From positions 79,271,184-79,335,183 of the forward strand of contig NC_067283.1 of assembly GCF_020740795.1 (NCBI RefSeq): 64,000 nt of DNA, in the 5' to 3' direction. Numbering within the stretch: position 1 is the first letter of the stretch; each line of letters begins with the position of its first letter. Source of the stretch: Apus apus. Its lineage: Eukaryota > Chordata > Aves > Apodiformes > Apodidae. Both the position numbers and the translations under genes were made by a program. Below, one piece after another: positions 1 to 14,054 of the stretch. The notes under the pieces are model-generated. The model was not told the origin of the DNA. It was given only the letters and a program-made list of their open reading frames with translations, and did not search any database.

Positions 1-3000
1 ACACCAAGTGAAAACTTCAGGCTCAGACTGCATAAGAGATAAGATGAGACAGTCCCAATGATCCATTGAAAGTTCTGAAAAGCTTTTGAGCTGACCATTG
101 AAAACACAAATACCCATGAAATTGAGGCCTTAAAATACTTCAGATTCACTGACAAATACTTATTTACAAAAAGATTAGGAAATATAATTATATAGAACAG
201 CAACAAAAACTATAAACACAATTAAATTTGTTTGTTAATACTCTGTAAGAAAACAACACCAACAACAGAACTGTAGGAACTGGTGAAGAAAAGCTGGAAA
301 AAATAACATAATTATCTGAACATTTCAGGTGTTACTCTTCTAGTTGTCCGTTGCAAGGATGTAAACATTTTTGAGGCTGATTCGATATACTAATTTTATC
401 AGCATTATTTTCCTGTCAGAGAGTGAACATATTGATGAGAATACTTAGAACACAAAATATTCCTAATGCTCTAATATCCAATTAGAGCTAAAATATTGGC
501 TTCCTTCAAAGAAGGAATCTACTGCATATGCCAATGTTTTGGAAATTGCTTCACATTGGAATGCTTAGCTGTTAACAGAGAATGAGACTCTGGAGTATCG
601 TATTTGACTTGAATCTTGTCGTGAGAGATAAATTTACTTCATTAAAAAGACTGCTGTCTGTAGACACAGCTAACACAAATGTGTATCCTTCTGGTAAGGC
701 TATTTAATGCAGAATGCTATCCCAAACAATTATAAATTATAGTTACTCTTATATGAACTGCATGTGTTCACATATGTATCTATGAACAGGGTGGTGTATA
801 GTCCTCACATTCTGCTTTCCTAATGTGTAGCAAACACTAAAATAAAACAAAGGAAAAATGAAGTAACCAGAAGTTCTCTGGCAAATGTGAAAATATAACA
901 CTCTGGAGACTTTTCTCTCTGCAAAGCAAGGACTGAAGCATTTTCCTGTCCTTTCAACTATAAGGCTTTCCTACGATTTTTTACATGTCTTCCAAACCTG
1001 CTTGGACTGAGGCATTCCACATTCTTGTTTTTCAGAAGTAATAAGCATTTTCCTCAGAACTAAAGCAATATAGAGGAGCCACTATTTTAGAGCACTCTGA
1101 GCTTCTGAACAAAAGCTGGATCAGTCCAGTATTGTGTTTTTTTTCTTTAATGAACATCCACTCAAACTAGTTTGTAGGTCTCTGAATATTCCAGTCTGCA
1201 TCTGATCAGTATTTTGATTACAAAACTCTTAGAAAACTCTGTCTTCTCTGCTCAGATCTCTGCAGAGCCTGAGGGATGAATAGGACTCTCCCTGGAATTG
1301 TATCTGCCATGATGTAGTACCTGCTGGGCTGACAGTCAGCAGAACAACCCAGTGGCTGCTCTGACAAGACGTAGGCAACTTAGTGATGGAAAAATCAGCA
1401 CTGTTTAGGAGCAAGAAAGAAGAACAGAAACTGAGATGCAAAACCAGACAGATGCTGGAGGTGTGGGACACTGCAATAAGAAAGTAAATGAGCATCAAGG
1501 AGCTGCAGAGCTGAGAGATAAAAGCAAGATTCCCTTTCTACCCTAGATATCTTCTGTGATGCTCAATATACCGATGAGCAGAACTACTTTTCCACAACAG
1601 ATGACCAGTGCCCAGAGTCTTTTAAATATCAGTTCCCAAACTGATTTCATTCTCTACTCCAAGGCTGTGATCTGCAGGATTGCTAAGGACTTTATGCCAG
1701 CTAAGGGCCATGAGACCTATGCTCTGAGCAGAAGAGCTGCTTTCAGGAGAGTATCTAATAGTGGCCACAGACAGCCCAGGGTGCACACTTTCAAACAAAC
1801 AGCACAGTCCCTCAGACCTAGAGTTCTGCAGGAATTTAGGTGCCAGACTTTACTCAGGACTGGTCTCCAGGTTTGCCATATTTTCTTCTCAGTCTTCTTC
1901 ACAAATCTTGTTATCGTGTAATTTGCTTTCAGAAGGTGTTAAGCTACAACCAGAAAAGAAGAAGATTTTAATAATGTGATTTTTGGATTCAACAGCAAAA
2001 TCCTTGGAATACATTACATAGGCTTCCACCCTGAAAGTCCTTAGCTTTATCTTACTGTTGGAATGTGTTGTTTTGCTATTTAACAGCATGGAGGAGACTG
2101 TATGAAATTCACCAGCTGTTTTTCTTGGAGAAACATATCCTATAATCACATTGCCAGTTTTACTTATTTCTATAACAATTTTCTGTTTCACATCCTTTAC
2201 AAACTGATGTGATTGGATATGCTGGAAGAAAACATTCCTCCTTGACTACTCAGCCTTGTTCTAATGCTTCAGGAAAGAAAAAAAGAGCGGAATATCTCTC
2301 TGACTTGGCACACCTGAAGACTGACCTCTCTGTTCTGTATATCTAAAAAAGCAAGCAAGCAAACAAACAAACCAACAAAAAACACTCTATCCCCAAGAAA
2401 CCCACCTAAGGCTTTTTTCTGCATCAACGAATTTGGAGGAAATTTCCCTTTGACTTTATCAGACACATAAACAGCCCATGGAGGAAGTGTGAATATGAAG
2501 ATCTAGTTATGGACCAAAACTACCACTTAATCAACTGAGACTTCATCCCAGCAGAAGGAAAGAGGACAAGAATAAATCACTTGTGCAGCTGGCAGCCTTT
2601 GACTACAGAAATTATACAGGGAGCACCAGCTTCCACCATAGGACCTTTGCCCATACTATAAGCCATTCAAGTGAGCCATCTTTGTCCTACACCATCCTCA
2701 TTCTCTGGACCATACGAGGCAGTTGTTCAGTTGGAAACGGCCATTTGGAGAAGCAAAACTCCAGACAGGTAAAAAGATAATGAGCTAAGCACTGATTAAC
2801 AAGACTTTATTCAGTTGAATTTGAGTTTTGTTTGTCTCTCTGTATAATAAGTATCTAATTATATCCCTGTAGCCAGAAGAATACAGTAAATCTAATCTCA
2901 GGAAGCACTATAGCAAAAGTCTTTCAAGGCTTTCTCAACCCCTTCCTGAAGCACCATTCAACCAAAGCATTATTGCTAATCACTATTCAAAGTAAAAACA

Positions 3001-3278
3001 CTTCTTTCTTTGCTCTCTAAAAGAAGAAAAGATGTGAACTTCATTATAAGAAGACTGACAAATAGCATATGAGTTAAAGGTGGAAATTGATAGCTGAAAG
3101 CAATACAAGGATTGCAATGGGCTTTACTAAATAAAAGCATCCTTTGAGTGATGATGTGAGATAACTGGAGATTCTGAGTCTGATATTGCACTTATTGACT
3201 TGGCAGTTCCCTACAGCTACTCCTAATTTAAATCTGAGCAGACTCACATACTCCCTAATTTTCCCCTTGTTCTGAGAC
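1..3278. other. AT-rich non-coding DNA, nothing recognised
   Basis: No frame longer than about 120 codons and no recognisable protein. The only structured item is a small tetranucleotide repeat at 2346-2380. This is intergenic DNA 3' of BASP1. Confidence 0.6.
2346..2380. repeat. Imperfect tetranucleotide repeat (AAGC)n/(AAAC)n
   Basis: About three GCAA units pass into three AAAC units and then a degenerate A/C-rich tail. Confidence 0.8.
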
Positions 3279-3422
3279 ATAGAATCATAGGATGGCTTGG
3301 GTTGGAAGGAACCTTAAAGATCATCGAGTTTCAATCCCCCTACATGGGCAGGGACACCTTCCACTACATCAGGTTGCTCAAGGTCCCATCCAACCAGGTC
3401 TTCAACAACTGTCCCTGGCAAG
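3279..3422 (-). mobile_element. CR1 LINE 3'-end fragment
   Basis: The plus strand starts ATAGAATCATAGGATGG, then GGGTTGGAAGGAACC and TTAAAGATCATCGAG, then CAGGGACACCTTCCACTA. This is the reverse complement of the diagnostic 3' end of avian CR1. The fragment is about 145 bp, 5'-truncated as is usual for CR1, and non-coding. It fades out after about 3422. Confidence 0.93.
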
Positions 3423-4612
3423 ATGTTTGCCATCTTTAAAATAAGAGTATCCATATTCCTCCTTCTCAGGCAAACCTAGGTAATCCTATATGTACATACT
3501 CAGAATCCTTTAGCAAAAAGGAGTGAAAGAGGTCTGATTAATCCAGGTTCTCAAAGCTGTCACATCAGAGAGACACAACATAATGTGGTAGATCTTTTTC
3601 ATATGATAGTCCCTAGATTGAAACTAATTTTTTTACAAAAATGTGGTCTTATACAGAGATTACTCGCTATTCCCAAAGTAATAGTGTACATATAAAAAAG
3701 ACATAGGTTTAGATCCAGTTTCATAGATTTTCACTAGTATTAAAATAGCATTTACACATGCTTCCATGTACTTGTCAAACTAAGAGGTTAGCACAGATTA
3801 TCCGAATGCTTCACTTAATTGATTTTCTGATACATAGCAAAATTCTCTGCCAGCTCCAGCGGGCACAGCAGCAATGCATTTGACCAGTAAAGATCCAGGC
3901 ATTTAGAGGATCAGCAAAGCATACTGCTCAAATTCAGCTTTCAGTCCCCTATAAATTGAGAGAGACTTAATTGATTTCAGCTAATGTATTCTAGAGTTTC
4001 ACTCACATATTTGGGAGCCCAATTTGGGCCAAGGACAGTAGGGATTGTAGTCACAAAATGATTGCAACAGGTAAGTATCATTTAAATTCAGGGGTTTAGG
4101 GGCACGTCATAAGGAGGCCATGGCAACTGGGTAACTGACCTGTCAAAAAAGCAACTAAAGTTAGCCCCCAGGTGGGTTGCAGTAGGACTGATCCCAGCTC
4201 TAAATTTATAGCACTAGCCTGGGTATTTAGCTGTTAGACAGCAGTTTGTGTTGTGACTGCAGCACAGGTGTATCACAAGTTATACAACTCTGAAAAAAAA
4301 AATTATCAACCAGTCCCCTACTGCTGATAACATTTTTACAAACTATTTCCAAATAGCTCCTTACCGCAGCTCCATTTCTAGAAGACAGCTTAGCACTTTC
4401 CCGTGGTGTCATTTACAAAACAGCAGGAAAACAACAGCCTCCGGGTGCTGTGAATTTCAAGCTGTTCCTTGTGAAATAAGTACCATCAAGACTCCTTAAT
4501 TTAGTTTTTGTAATCCCATATTTACCATGTTGTTAAGCATGCTGAAAGAAAAATCAGAAAGGGCTTTTCTCAGTTTTTGTGTACCTGTTGCTATAGAGCT
4601 TGCAAGATGATT

Positions 4613-4636
4613 ATTATTTTATTTATTTATTTATTT
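4613..4636. repeat. (ATTT)n tetranucleotide repeat
   Basis: About five near-perfect TTTA units after an ATT-rich lead. Confidence 0.8.
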
Positions 4637-7600
4637 CCTTAGAAGTATAATTATTCTTTGTTCTCTTTTCTTGAATATGGGCTTTTCTTGGTTGCACTGT
4701 AAGTTCAGCTGAGAGCAGGGAAGTGCCTTTCAAAGTTAAAAGACACATACCAAGTGTGTTCAAAACTCAGAAGACTAAGATATTTTGAAGTGGCCTTCAG
4801 ATTTTCAAAGGATACTGTGGAATGAACATAATGAGAAAAGATGATTCTCTGCTCCAAAAACATGCTTGAACATCATTTTATAGATACAAATTTCACTTTT
4901 AATATGAAATGACACATTCTAAACTCACATTGAACTTTTGAGATCACACTCTGCACTAGTTTCTGTTCTCTTCTTGAGCTAGAAAGATAGAAATATCAGT
5001 GAGCCATGTAGAAATAAACAAAATCAATGCCTTTCCACTCCAAATCATAAAGATGCTTTTACCAAAATCTCAGTGTGAGTTTCATGGAGACTGCTAGAGA
5101 GTATCAATGAGCACAGAAAACTCTGAAAGCATCTGGCTTTTGGTCAGTAAGAAGTAAGACCTCCTGGGAGCAGCGAGAAGGGGAAAAACCAGGAACTGTA
5201 GGGGACCCCAGCACTGGCCATGCCCTTGCCAAGGTGGAACCAGACCATGGCACCTGAACTGGTGATAGGAGCAGGTCCCATTTACAGTCTAGTGACTGTC
5301 TTATGAAGAAAGGGGGGTGAGTCAGGTCTGGCCAGGGATCACACCACGAAAATCCAAACAATTCAAAATGGTCATCTGTGACATAGCTCAGGATGGGGCT
5401 GAAATGGATTCCTAGGCCATTAGTAGCACGGGGAAAGCCCTGGGATAGGCTCAACAGGGACAGTCAGGCCTAATGGTTCCTTCAGAATCCGTACAATAAG
5501 CAAAATAAATAATGTCTTGGATTCTTTAACTATGTGGGACTGTCATTTTTGTGGCTATTTTAGCGTTACCTAAGATAAACCCAGACTTTAGTCCTCCATT
5601 CCAGGTCCAAATTTTATTTGCACATACAAAATCTAATGCCTAAAAGATACCACTCACAGATATATGAAAGAAGTGTTTTAATCTATGGATGGACCAAGGA
5701 AGAAGAGATGCAGGTTTAGTCCCTAAATTAAGAAACACATCACAGGCATGCCTCTTACAGACACTGTGGCACCTTTCACGTCTTCAGCTTACGATGTGAA
5801 ATGGCAATGTCTGTATCACAAAAAGCAGATGGAAAACTTTCCTGTACCTTGTGTCTCAGAGACAATGAAACTGGGAAAACCCAGTAAAAGCTTTCTCCAG
5901 AAAAGCTGTCATTGAGAGCCTCCTCATTCCTTCTTTTTATGCTGTGCCTAGTTGAAACATTATTTACCAAAAGCACACCAATTAGGGGGTTTGTTAGTTT
6001 CCAAGTCACAATTCTGTGGGATGAGGAGGTCCAGCACAATGACTATCTGGAAGACACTACACATCAATTGAGCTATAAATGATGCTTCCTATCCTGCATT
6101 TCTCTGGCCATTATTCATTTACTTACTAAAGAAAGTACTAGTAACGAGGTCTAGTAACCGTTGTGCTTTCAAAATTTGCCACTCCACAGTCACAGAGATT
6201 AAAATCTCATTTCTCCTTTTGCACAGGATAGAAAACCTCCTGGTGTCAATCTTCTGGTGCTTTGGAGTTGTTCTGAAAAGGCCAGCTACATCTGAGCAAT
6301 TAGCTCAGTGCGCCATGAAACGGTGGCTGCCATGCTCTCTCTTGTATGTGAAGGGCAGAGAAGCAGCTGTCCAAAATATGCCCAAAAAAACCTGTATAAC
6401 CAATGAACATCTGCAAATTATTTTATTTTCAGTACAAAAGTCCACGTGCCACTCACCCTTGGTCTGGTGCAGAAATTGAACTGACCGATCTATGTGCATG
6501 ATCAAAGGACATGAACAGATAGTGGTCATTAATCATTACTTACAGGGTTGTTGTGGGTTTTTTTCCTGAGCTAACAACTGATACCCTTAGTTTTATTCAG
6601 TCTCTTTTAAAAAGTGCATCTCAAAGTGTTTTAAGTGACAAGCAGTGACAGGCAGTGATGATTCATCTGCAACAGTGTAAGTCACTGTGGTCCTCCAGAA
6701 AAGGAACGGCAGAGGAATTACACATCCATACCCAAGTTTCCCCAGCCTCATACTGCATACATAACTTCCTTAACAATGGAAATACACAGGGCTGTGATCA
6801 AGAGTGGTAAAGTCACCATCTAACACGCAACTAGTCATGCTACCCTTGCCACTGCAAGCAGAAGAGAACAAAAGAGAAAGTTTGGATGGATTAAACCAGT
6901 CATGTCTCAAGCTGCCAAGGTTAAATTCAGGAGTAACAAGTAAGATCCAGTGTTTTTCCTAAATTAAATCTGATATAATGAACATTGTTAAAATTTCTGA
7001 TTTGGAATCTCTGAGGTAAATAGTTCAGCCCATGCTTTAGAGTTAAATCTTCCAACAAGAACATTCAAGTTTAGGAAATGGTTTGAGGTAAAAGAAAGCA
7101 AGGCAGAAACCCAGCCTAGAAGATTGTCTCAATTCCCACAGCGTTCTGGCAGGTTGTTTCCTGAGAGTAAAAGACACATGCCAGAACTGCACTGTGGGCT
7201 TGTGAACTGGAAAATTAAAGGGAGAAACTAGTTACCTTCATAGAAGGTTTTAATATTAAAACAGAGTTGTTTTAAGTGACCGGTATCCTGCAGAGAGCAG
7301 AGTGTATATGCTCATTTCTGCTTCTAAGACTTCTCTGCTGCCTGCCACTGGGAGATCTGCATGGGCACGATCACTAAGGATTGGAATTTAGGACTAAGAA
7401 CAATGCATTCATAAATCTGATGAATAACGCAATGAGCGAAAGCCAGACTTGGGAGCTGCAGTAAATGCTGGAAAGCTGATGTGGCTACTAAAATACTGTC
7501 TCATGACTGGCCTGGATTGCTTTTACATGAATCACCTGACCTCAGAACACAGGCTTGTGAGGGCTGTGCTTTCTGATTACCCTTGTTAGGTGTTTATTGT

Positions 7601-8320
7601 TTCTCAGGTTTCATGTGGCTGAACAGTCATTCCAGAAAATGACAATGCATCTAATGGAAGTATCCCCCAGGGTGACCAGTGATTCATTTTGAGTGGTGTG
7701 ATAAAATTGCACAAATGCTTTGGTTACTGAATAAGCAGGAAGCTAACGTGGTGACTACACTTACAGTACTTTCTAATGTGGTATTACAAGAACCCACTAT
7801 ATATTTGTGATTATGTTTTCACTGTGTTTCAAACATGAGTTAGGTCCACATAAGTGAATTGTTGTCAAAAATGCTAAAACAAAAACAGAAGTACAATATA
7901 TCAACTTAAGGTTCCTAATTTTTTGAGAGACATGAAAAGATCACCCTGCTGTAAGGTCATGAAAAATATGCTTTCAAAATATCATTTCTAGTGCTAAATG
8001 AAAATCCAGACTTATTCAAATGCCATGTCTTTAGACCCCAGATTTCAGCTTATGCAATGAGGCTTGAAATCTAAAGCTTGTGTGGATTCAGATTTGGAAT
8101 TTAGATTCTAACCCCTCTTGACTTATTACCCACTTCATATCTACTTTTCTCCCCCCCACAACCCAAGAATATATATTTTTAATGTAAAAAAGGAAACATT
8201 GTCTTAGAAAAGTCTGTCTTATTTCAATCTATCCTAGATGCTGAAATCTGTAAGGCTGCATTTTAAGCTGCGCTTTCATTTCTACAGGTATTTAAGCAGT
8301 TCTTATACTCCTATTTTTAA

Positions 8321-8368
8321 TACTACTAGTACTACTAATAATAGTAATATCATCATCATCATCATCAA
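8321..8368. repeat. Imperfect trinucleotide repeat (ACT/AAT)n then (ATC)6
   Basis: Degenerate ACT and AAT triplets run into six uninterrupted ATC units ending near 8367. Confidence 0.8.
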
Positions 8369-11300
8369 TTTCTCGTTTATACATATCTCTACTGTAGGTG
8401 AAGCAGTCACTGGCAGGATTCATTAGAACCCAGAAATGAAATTTTTTATTAAATGTTGTTTTATATTTCTTTTCCTTTCCGAGTCAGGGACACTGAACCA
8501 AACCTTTAATCTGACTGACTGATATGCCAATTTATACCATCTTTGGCTTTGATCTTTCAGTCCTACCACAGTGTAAATTTGGCCTCATATTTAAAACTTG
8601 GAAAATCCCCTGGTTTTAATGTCTGCTTTTTCTCACTTCCCACTGTGCTAAAGCTATTTTTTTCTGAAATAGTTGTCTTTTTTGTGGTTCCTTTGAGAAG
8701 CATAGCCCAGAAAGTCCTCTTGAACTTTCATTTCTTTGTGTATTTAGACAACTAAAGACCACTGCTTCAAGCTTTTTCTTCCTATTACATTACAACAATT
8801 CACACATTGGAGCTCTTAATAAATTAAAAAAAATCAAGTATGCATTCAAAAAAATGCAAGTGTGCATAACTGTTGAGAATCTGCTAAAGTCTCATTAAGC
8901 TCACGCCTGAAGTAAAATCCACTTAAGTATTTTGCTGAATAGAGCCATTTTGGGTTTGATCCAATACACATTGAAGCCAGTCAAAAATTCTCATTTACTT
9001 CAGTGGGCTTCCAGCCGATTCCTGGGAGGTATTGAGCATGTGAATTTCAGCAGTTCTCCTGCCAGACTTCAGTTCTTGCTCTGACATGTGTTCTTTAGGG
9101 TTTTTTTCCCACTATCTCCTCTCAGCAGAGAAATATTGAATTTTTAAGGTGTCTCTGAAAGGCCAGAAGAGTTTTTCACCACTGCTTTAAATGTACTTTT
9201 GTCAAAACAAACATTTCAAACTTATTTGTTCCCTCCTATAAGAAACATAAAAACAATTAGCTGCAGGTCTAATATATAATTTTAGGGTTATAAATGTCAT
9301 TTCAGCTTCATAATTTTGAGTTTATGTTAGCATTTTTATATACATATTCAGGACATTCATTACAAACACTATATGTAAGTATAAACACAGAATATGAACA
9401 CACACTATTGCATGTATTCACACTCTTCTAAGAGTTTAAATAGTTAATGAAGTGTTTTTCAGAATTAAAACTTTCATAAGCTTGGGTTCTGTGGAAATTC
9501 AAAAATAGAAATATTTTCAGTTCAGATGACAATCAGATTTCTAGATGTTCAATCTTCCATAGAACACAAATTCCTTTTTTCTGTTGACATCTTCCAGAAT
9601 ACTTTGGATTATATAACTTTTTATACTTAGTTGTCCCTTCAGCCTTTTACTAGCAAACATGGAATCCACTTTTCAACATCCTCCTTTATTACAAATACTT
9701 CTACTTTAAGTATACAACAAGTATCAAAACACAGTACTCAACTTTGGTAAATAAATCTTCCAAGTTACAGTGCATCATTTTACATGGAACGCACAGCTAA
9801 TTATAGTTTAACACAGACCTGGAGATTTATGCTTTAACCATTCTGTTGATTAGTAAGTATAAGTACACGTGGCACCTTCACCTTGGCTTGCCTGTTTGAA
9901 GCAACTTAGAAACACTAATAAAGTCCTCCTTAAATAATCTTGCAGTTATTTAAATGGATTTTGTATACAATGTGACAAGCTCAGCTAAATTCTGCAAAGG
10001 GAAGTTCTGGTTTCTGGCCACTGTGTTAATTTTGTGACATCTTCATTGCATACAAAATTTGAGACTCAAATTTTAAGGAGGTTTATGACCACTAAAGCTC
10101 TGAAGTGTAATGAGCTATACTGGTTCAATGCAGATGGAGATGCTTTCAGTTGAATATAAATTTGAATAATAGGAACTGAATAAAAAAGAAACCCCTGTTT
10201 TACTGAGATAGGATACCAAATTTATTTTTTGTGATCCTTGAATTTTCAAAAAATCTATTTACTTTATTCCTGTCTTCTCATTGAAGTTGTTAGGAGAGTT
10301 CTTGACATTTAGAGGGTGGAGTACGGGAGCTGGCACCCAAGAAGGTGTAGGAAGAAGTCTGAGCTTCTCAAACAGTTTGACTCATAGGATATACCTGCTA
10401 GAGGGATCAGAACAAAATTAAGCCACATTTGAAATGTATCACTTCTAGATTTCACACTTACTGTGCCATCAGAGTACAGAGTGCATGTCATGCCTTTCAG
10501 ATCCAGACAGAGATTGACCAGTGGGATGTACGGGCCTGTTGCCCCAATCTCCAGAAGACACTGAGGGAGTAGCAAGGCACCACAAAAACTGCTGCCCATA
10601 GCTGCTTTAGCCTTGCTGTTCCCAAGCCTATACCAAAACACCAAGTTCCTGGGGACAAGAGCATTGCCCTTGCTAGATCCATGTCTATAGCAGCTAGCAT
10701 TAAGCTGCTAGGGAAGTCCTGGTTTGGTATAGGAGCTTGGCATTCAAACACTACTTCCCCTGAAATACCTTGGTTCTTCAGAGTGCACCCTGTTCTTACT
10801 CCACCACCTTCATGAGAGAAGGACTCCAATATTTCTTATAAGTTATTTTTGTGTGAAGCCTTCCCAACATGTTTCTCAATACAGATGTGAAGAACTGCAT
10901 TTGTTCTGAGTAACATTTGAGTTATGAAATGTTTTGCACACCTGGAATATTACATAAAACCTAGTGGCAGAAAGAAAATAGAAAAGAAAGTGATGAAGAG
11001 AGGAAGATAGTAATAAAAAAGAAAGGCTATACTTACACAGTGAACTATATCTGAAAGATTAGGGGACAGAATTTTCTTCATGGGAATTTAGGTCTATTTC
11101 TGTGCCTGTGTCGTCACTGTACTGACTTTAGATTGGTCTTTAACTACAACAAAGATCCAAACTGTGTTTGCTCTGTGAAGAGAAAAATGAAAATCATTGT
11201 CAGTCATCTCCTTCAAGCACTTTTTCCTTCTCTGTAATCTCTGCCTGCCTGTTTTTTCACAGCAGTTGCTCTTCCAAACCAAAGATAATCAGAAGAAATG

Positions 11301-11642
11301 GTGATTTGAAAAAATCACCTGTTGATACTACATTGAACTTGTCTTCTCCCACACTAAAATCATTAGTGATGTAATAAATTCATTCAGTGTGGTGCACAAT
11401 CTGATCCTTGTTTTGCAAGGACCTTGTTCTGCAATTATTACCAGCAAACCTTGCCTCAATTTCCTTCAGAACAGGATTAGGATTTTTTTATTTTTTTTTA
11501 CCATGTGAATCAGTACTTGGTAGGGTAAACACAGACAAACCAGGGAGGTTATTGGACCATGAAAGTTCAGTGACTTCTACTCCATGAGAAAAATAACAGA
11601 TTAATTGGAATCCTTGTTCCGCAAAGGGGAAGCGGTCATGTT

Positions 11643-11728
11643 CCTTCCATCAAGAAGAAAAAAAAAAGAAACATCAGAGAGAAACAAGAAAGACTTAAAA
11701 AGAAACAAAGAAAAAAAACAAAGAAATT
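11643..11728. repeat. A/G-rich low-complexity stretch
   Basis: Mostly AAAG and AAAC words with long A runs over about 85 bp. No coding signal. Confidence 0.6.
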
Positions 11729-12793
11729 TCTCTCTCAGATTACTACTGTAATATCTACAGAGTGGGGGAAATGGGAGGCTGGAAAGAGGAAAAATGTAGT
11801 GTTTTTTTTTCTTTTTAGAGTTTATTTGATAGATTCTTAAAAAGAATTCCTAGTCAGGAGTGCTATAGAGTTAAGAAAAGATGCACAGTGGAGACTTTGT
11901 ACTTAAAATAGATCAGTGGTACCCACAAGCAGAGGATCATAGAAATATTACAAAGGAAGAAGTGCCAAAACCTGCTGAAGCTACAAATGGAGAGAGAAAT
12001 GAAAAGGAGAAAACAGAGAAAGACTCCAGCCTTTGTGCTTCCCCAATCTCTTATGTGTAATTACTGCTTTTAAATCCTTTCACTGACAGTTTCCCTGGTG
12101 CTTCTCTAGCAACTTAGCCCTCCACTCCCCTTCCCCACCCCTTGTAAACTAATTAAACCAATAAACAGTATTTTGTACTGCTGTACTTCATAAGATCATC
12201 TTCATCATTCCAGGATAATCCCAAATGTTTTCTTCCTTAATGGAGCATTAGTTTATGTTGTACAGATATCTACATATAGGCAGCTTACCAAAATACCCAG
12301 CTAGAACAACACTGTACACAGAGGGTTACTAAACCCTTATACTTTCAGATAATTGAGTAGAGTTGCTGTTATTACAAATGCACAATAGCATAAACTTTTA
12401 AGCTTTGCATCTCACCAGCATTCTTTCTCTCCGTTTAATCAGCAGGTATACTTATGGTTACACCAGAGCAAACACATCACATTTTTTCTCTCTCAGATGA
12501 CAATGTCTGGCCAGACTACGGTACTAGGTGGCAAACCAAGCACTCCCGTAGACTCTCACAGACAAGGGAAGGTGGCGTAAAGAGTGGGCTACATGGGTAA
12601 CTATTACATGCCAGATTTCAGAACAGCAGTAAACAATGATCAGCATAGATACCTTGTCTGGGAAAAGGCTGTGCTGTTGTCAGTTTGGCTTTCCAGGACC
12701 AAAGTGAAGTAGACTGTCATTCTGTAGTGTACACTGCTTCTTTACCTGCTGTATTACTGCTTATGCACTTGAAGCCTGAACTAAGTGTGACAG

Positions 12794-13814
12794 TGTGCTG
12801 GTTTGGTGGGTTTTTTGGTAGCTGATGAAGGGGTGAAGGGCTCCAGGAGTGGCTCCAATAAGAAACTGAGAAGCTGCCCCTGCTCCAAAACCAGCTAAGG
12901 AGCCATTAGACAGATAATAGATGCGCTTCTGTGATTAATATATGAAAGAACTGACATAACACCTGTGCAGAGAAGCACTTAAAAAACAGAAGATCTGAGC
13001 TGGAGAGGTGAAAGGCAGTGCGGGGGTGAAGATCCTGGTGATTTTTGAGGAAGAAGGGGAAGAAGGTGCCATAGCAGAAGTTTCCCTGCAACCCATGGCC
13101 ACATGGCAGACTGTCCCCCTGCATTCATGGAGGAATGTGGTAGAATATTCCCTGAAGGCACCAGGAGGGGTGAACTTGGCCAGTGGTCTTGGAATCTGTG
13201 GCCAGTGGACTCTGATTATGCAGCTTTGGAAGCCCCCAGTGCCAGGGGAGTTGCCTGTTCCTGAAGGAGTCCATGACTCTATGAGAAGCCCAGGCTGGAG
13301 CAGCTCCGGACCTCGTGAGAAGGACTCATGAAGGAGAGATTCATAGAGGACTCTCCCCCATGGGAGGGACCCCGTGGGGAAGCAGGGAAGGACTATAAGG
13401 AATCCTTCTTCCTGAGGAGGAAGGAGCAGCAGGAACCACCAGCCTGTGAACTGACTCTAAACCCCATCCCCTGTCCCCCTGTGCCGCTGGGGGGAAGGAG
13501 GGAGAGAAACTGGGAACAAAGGGATTTGGGCCTGGGAAGAAGGGAGGGGTGGGGTAACATATGCAAGCCCTGCTCTGTGTGTGTCTGTGTCCTGTGTGTG
13601 TTTGATTAATGTGAAAATAAATTATTTTTTCCCCAAGTTGAATCTGTTTTGCCCAGGACCTGAATTGGTGAAGAACCCTCCTTGTCCTTTGTCTTGACCC
13701 ATGAGCTTCTAGTTGGCCTTTGTCCTACTCATCCCAGAGTGTGTAGGGAAGGGGGGGAGTTGAGTGGGTGGCCATGGGGCTCTTTCTTTGTTGTCATGGT
13801 AGGCCCAAGCCACA
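12794..13814 (+). mobile_element. Solo LTR of an endogenous retrovirus (about 1.02 kb)
   Basis: Seen: the segment begins TGTGCTGG and ends AGCCACA, giving TG...CA termini with a short TGTG/CACA inverted repeat. It is flanked on both sides by ACAG (12790-12793 and 13815-13818), a 4-bp target duplication. AATAAA lies at 13616-13621, about 200 bp before the 3' end, which sets plus orientation. The segment is clearly GC-richer than its surroundings and ends in T/G-rich sequence after the signal. No gag, pol or env follows, so this is a solo LTR left by LTR-LTR recombination. The 4-bp duplication would fit a gammaretrovirus-like (class I) element, but the family is not certain. Frames of 107 and 93 codons inside it are not proteins I recognise. 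Confidence 0.82.
13616..13621 (+). terminator. LTR poly(A) signal AATAAA
   Basis: AATAAA sits after a TGTG-rich stretch and before a T/C-rich run, as expected near the R region of an LTR. Whether it is still active is unknown. Confidence 0.6.
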
Positions 13815-14019
13815 ACAGACTGTTTCAGACTAATTTGAAGCTTTATTTCAGATTGGGGGCATTTTTTTAACCTTGTATGTTATCTTGCCCTTCATTAAGA
13901 GCATATCATGCATTTTAGAACATCTACAGAAAACTCTAAAAACTTAAAAATAAAAGTGATCTCCCAAAAAAAATGTTAGCAAAGAAACTTCTAAATGTTA
14001 CATAATAAGAAACTAATAA

Positions 14020-14054
14020 TTATATATATATATTTAAAAAAAAAAAAAAAAAAA
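14020..14054. repeat. (TA)n followed by a 19-nt poly(A) run
   Basis: TA repeats at about 14020-14032, then an A run at 14036-14054. Confidence 0.85.

Larger units (their letters stand above)
3423..12793. other. Non-coding intergenic DNA with minor simple repeats
   Basis: No recognisable gene. It contains an (ATTT)n run at 4613-4636, a trinucleotide repeat at 8321-8368, a purine-rich stretch at about 11643-11728, and two GC-richer segments (about 5104-5460 and 10309-10829) with overlapping minus-strand frames of about 110 codons that I could not match to any protein. Confidence 0.55.

Noticed and set aside
13008..13609. Two plus-strand frames of 107 and 93 codons
   Set aside because: They lie inside the solo LTR, overlap each other's ends, and match no retroviral gene product.
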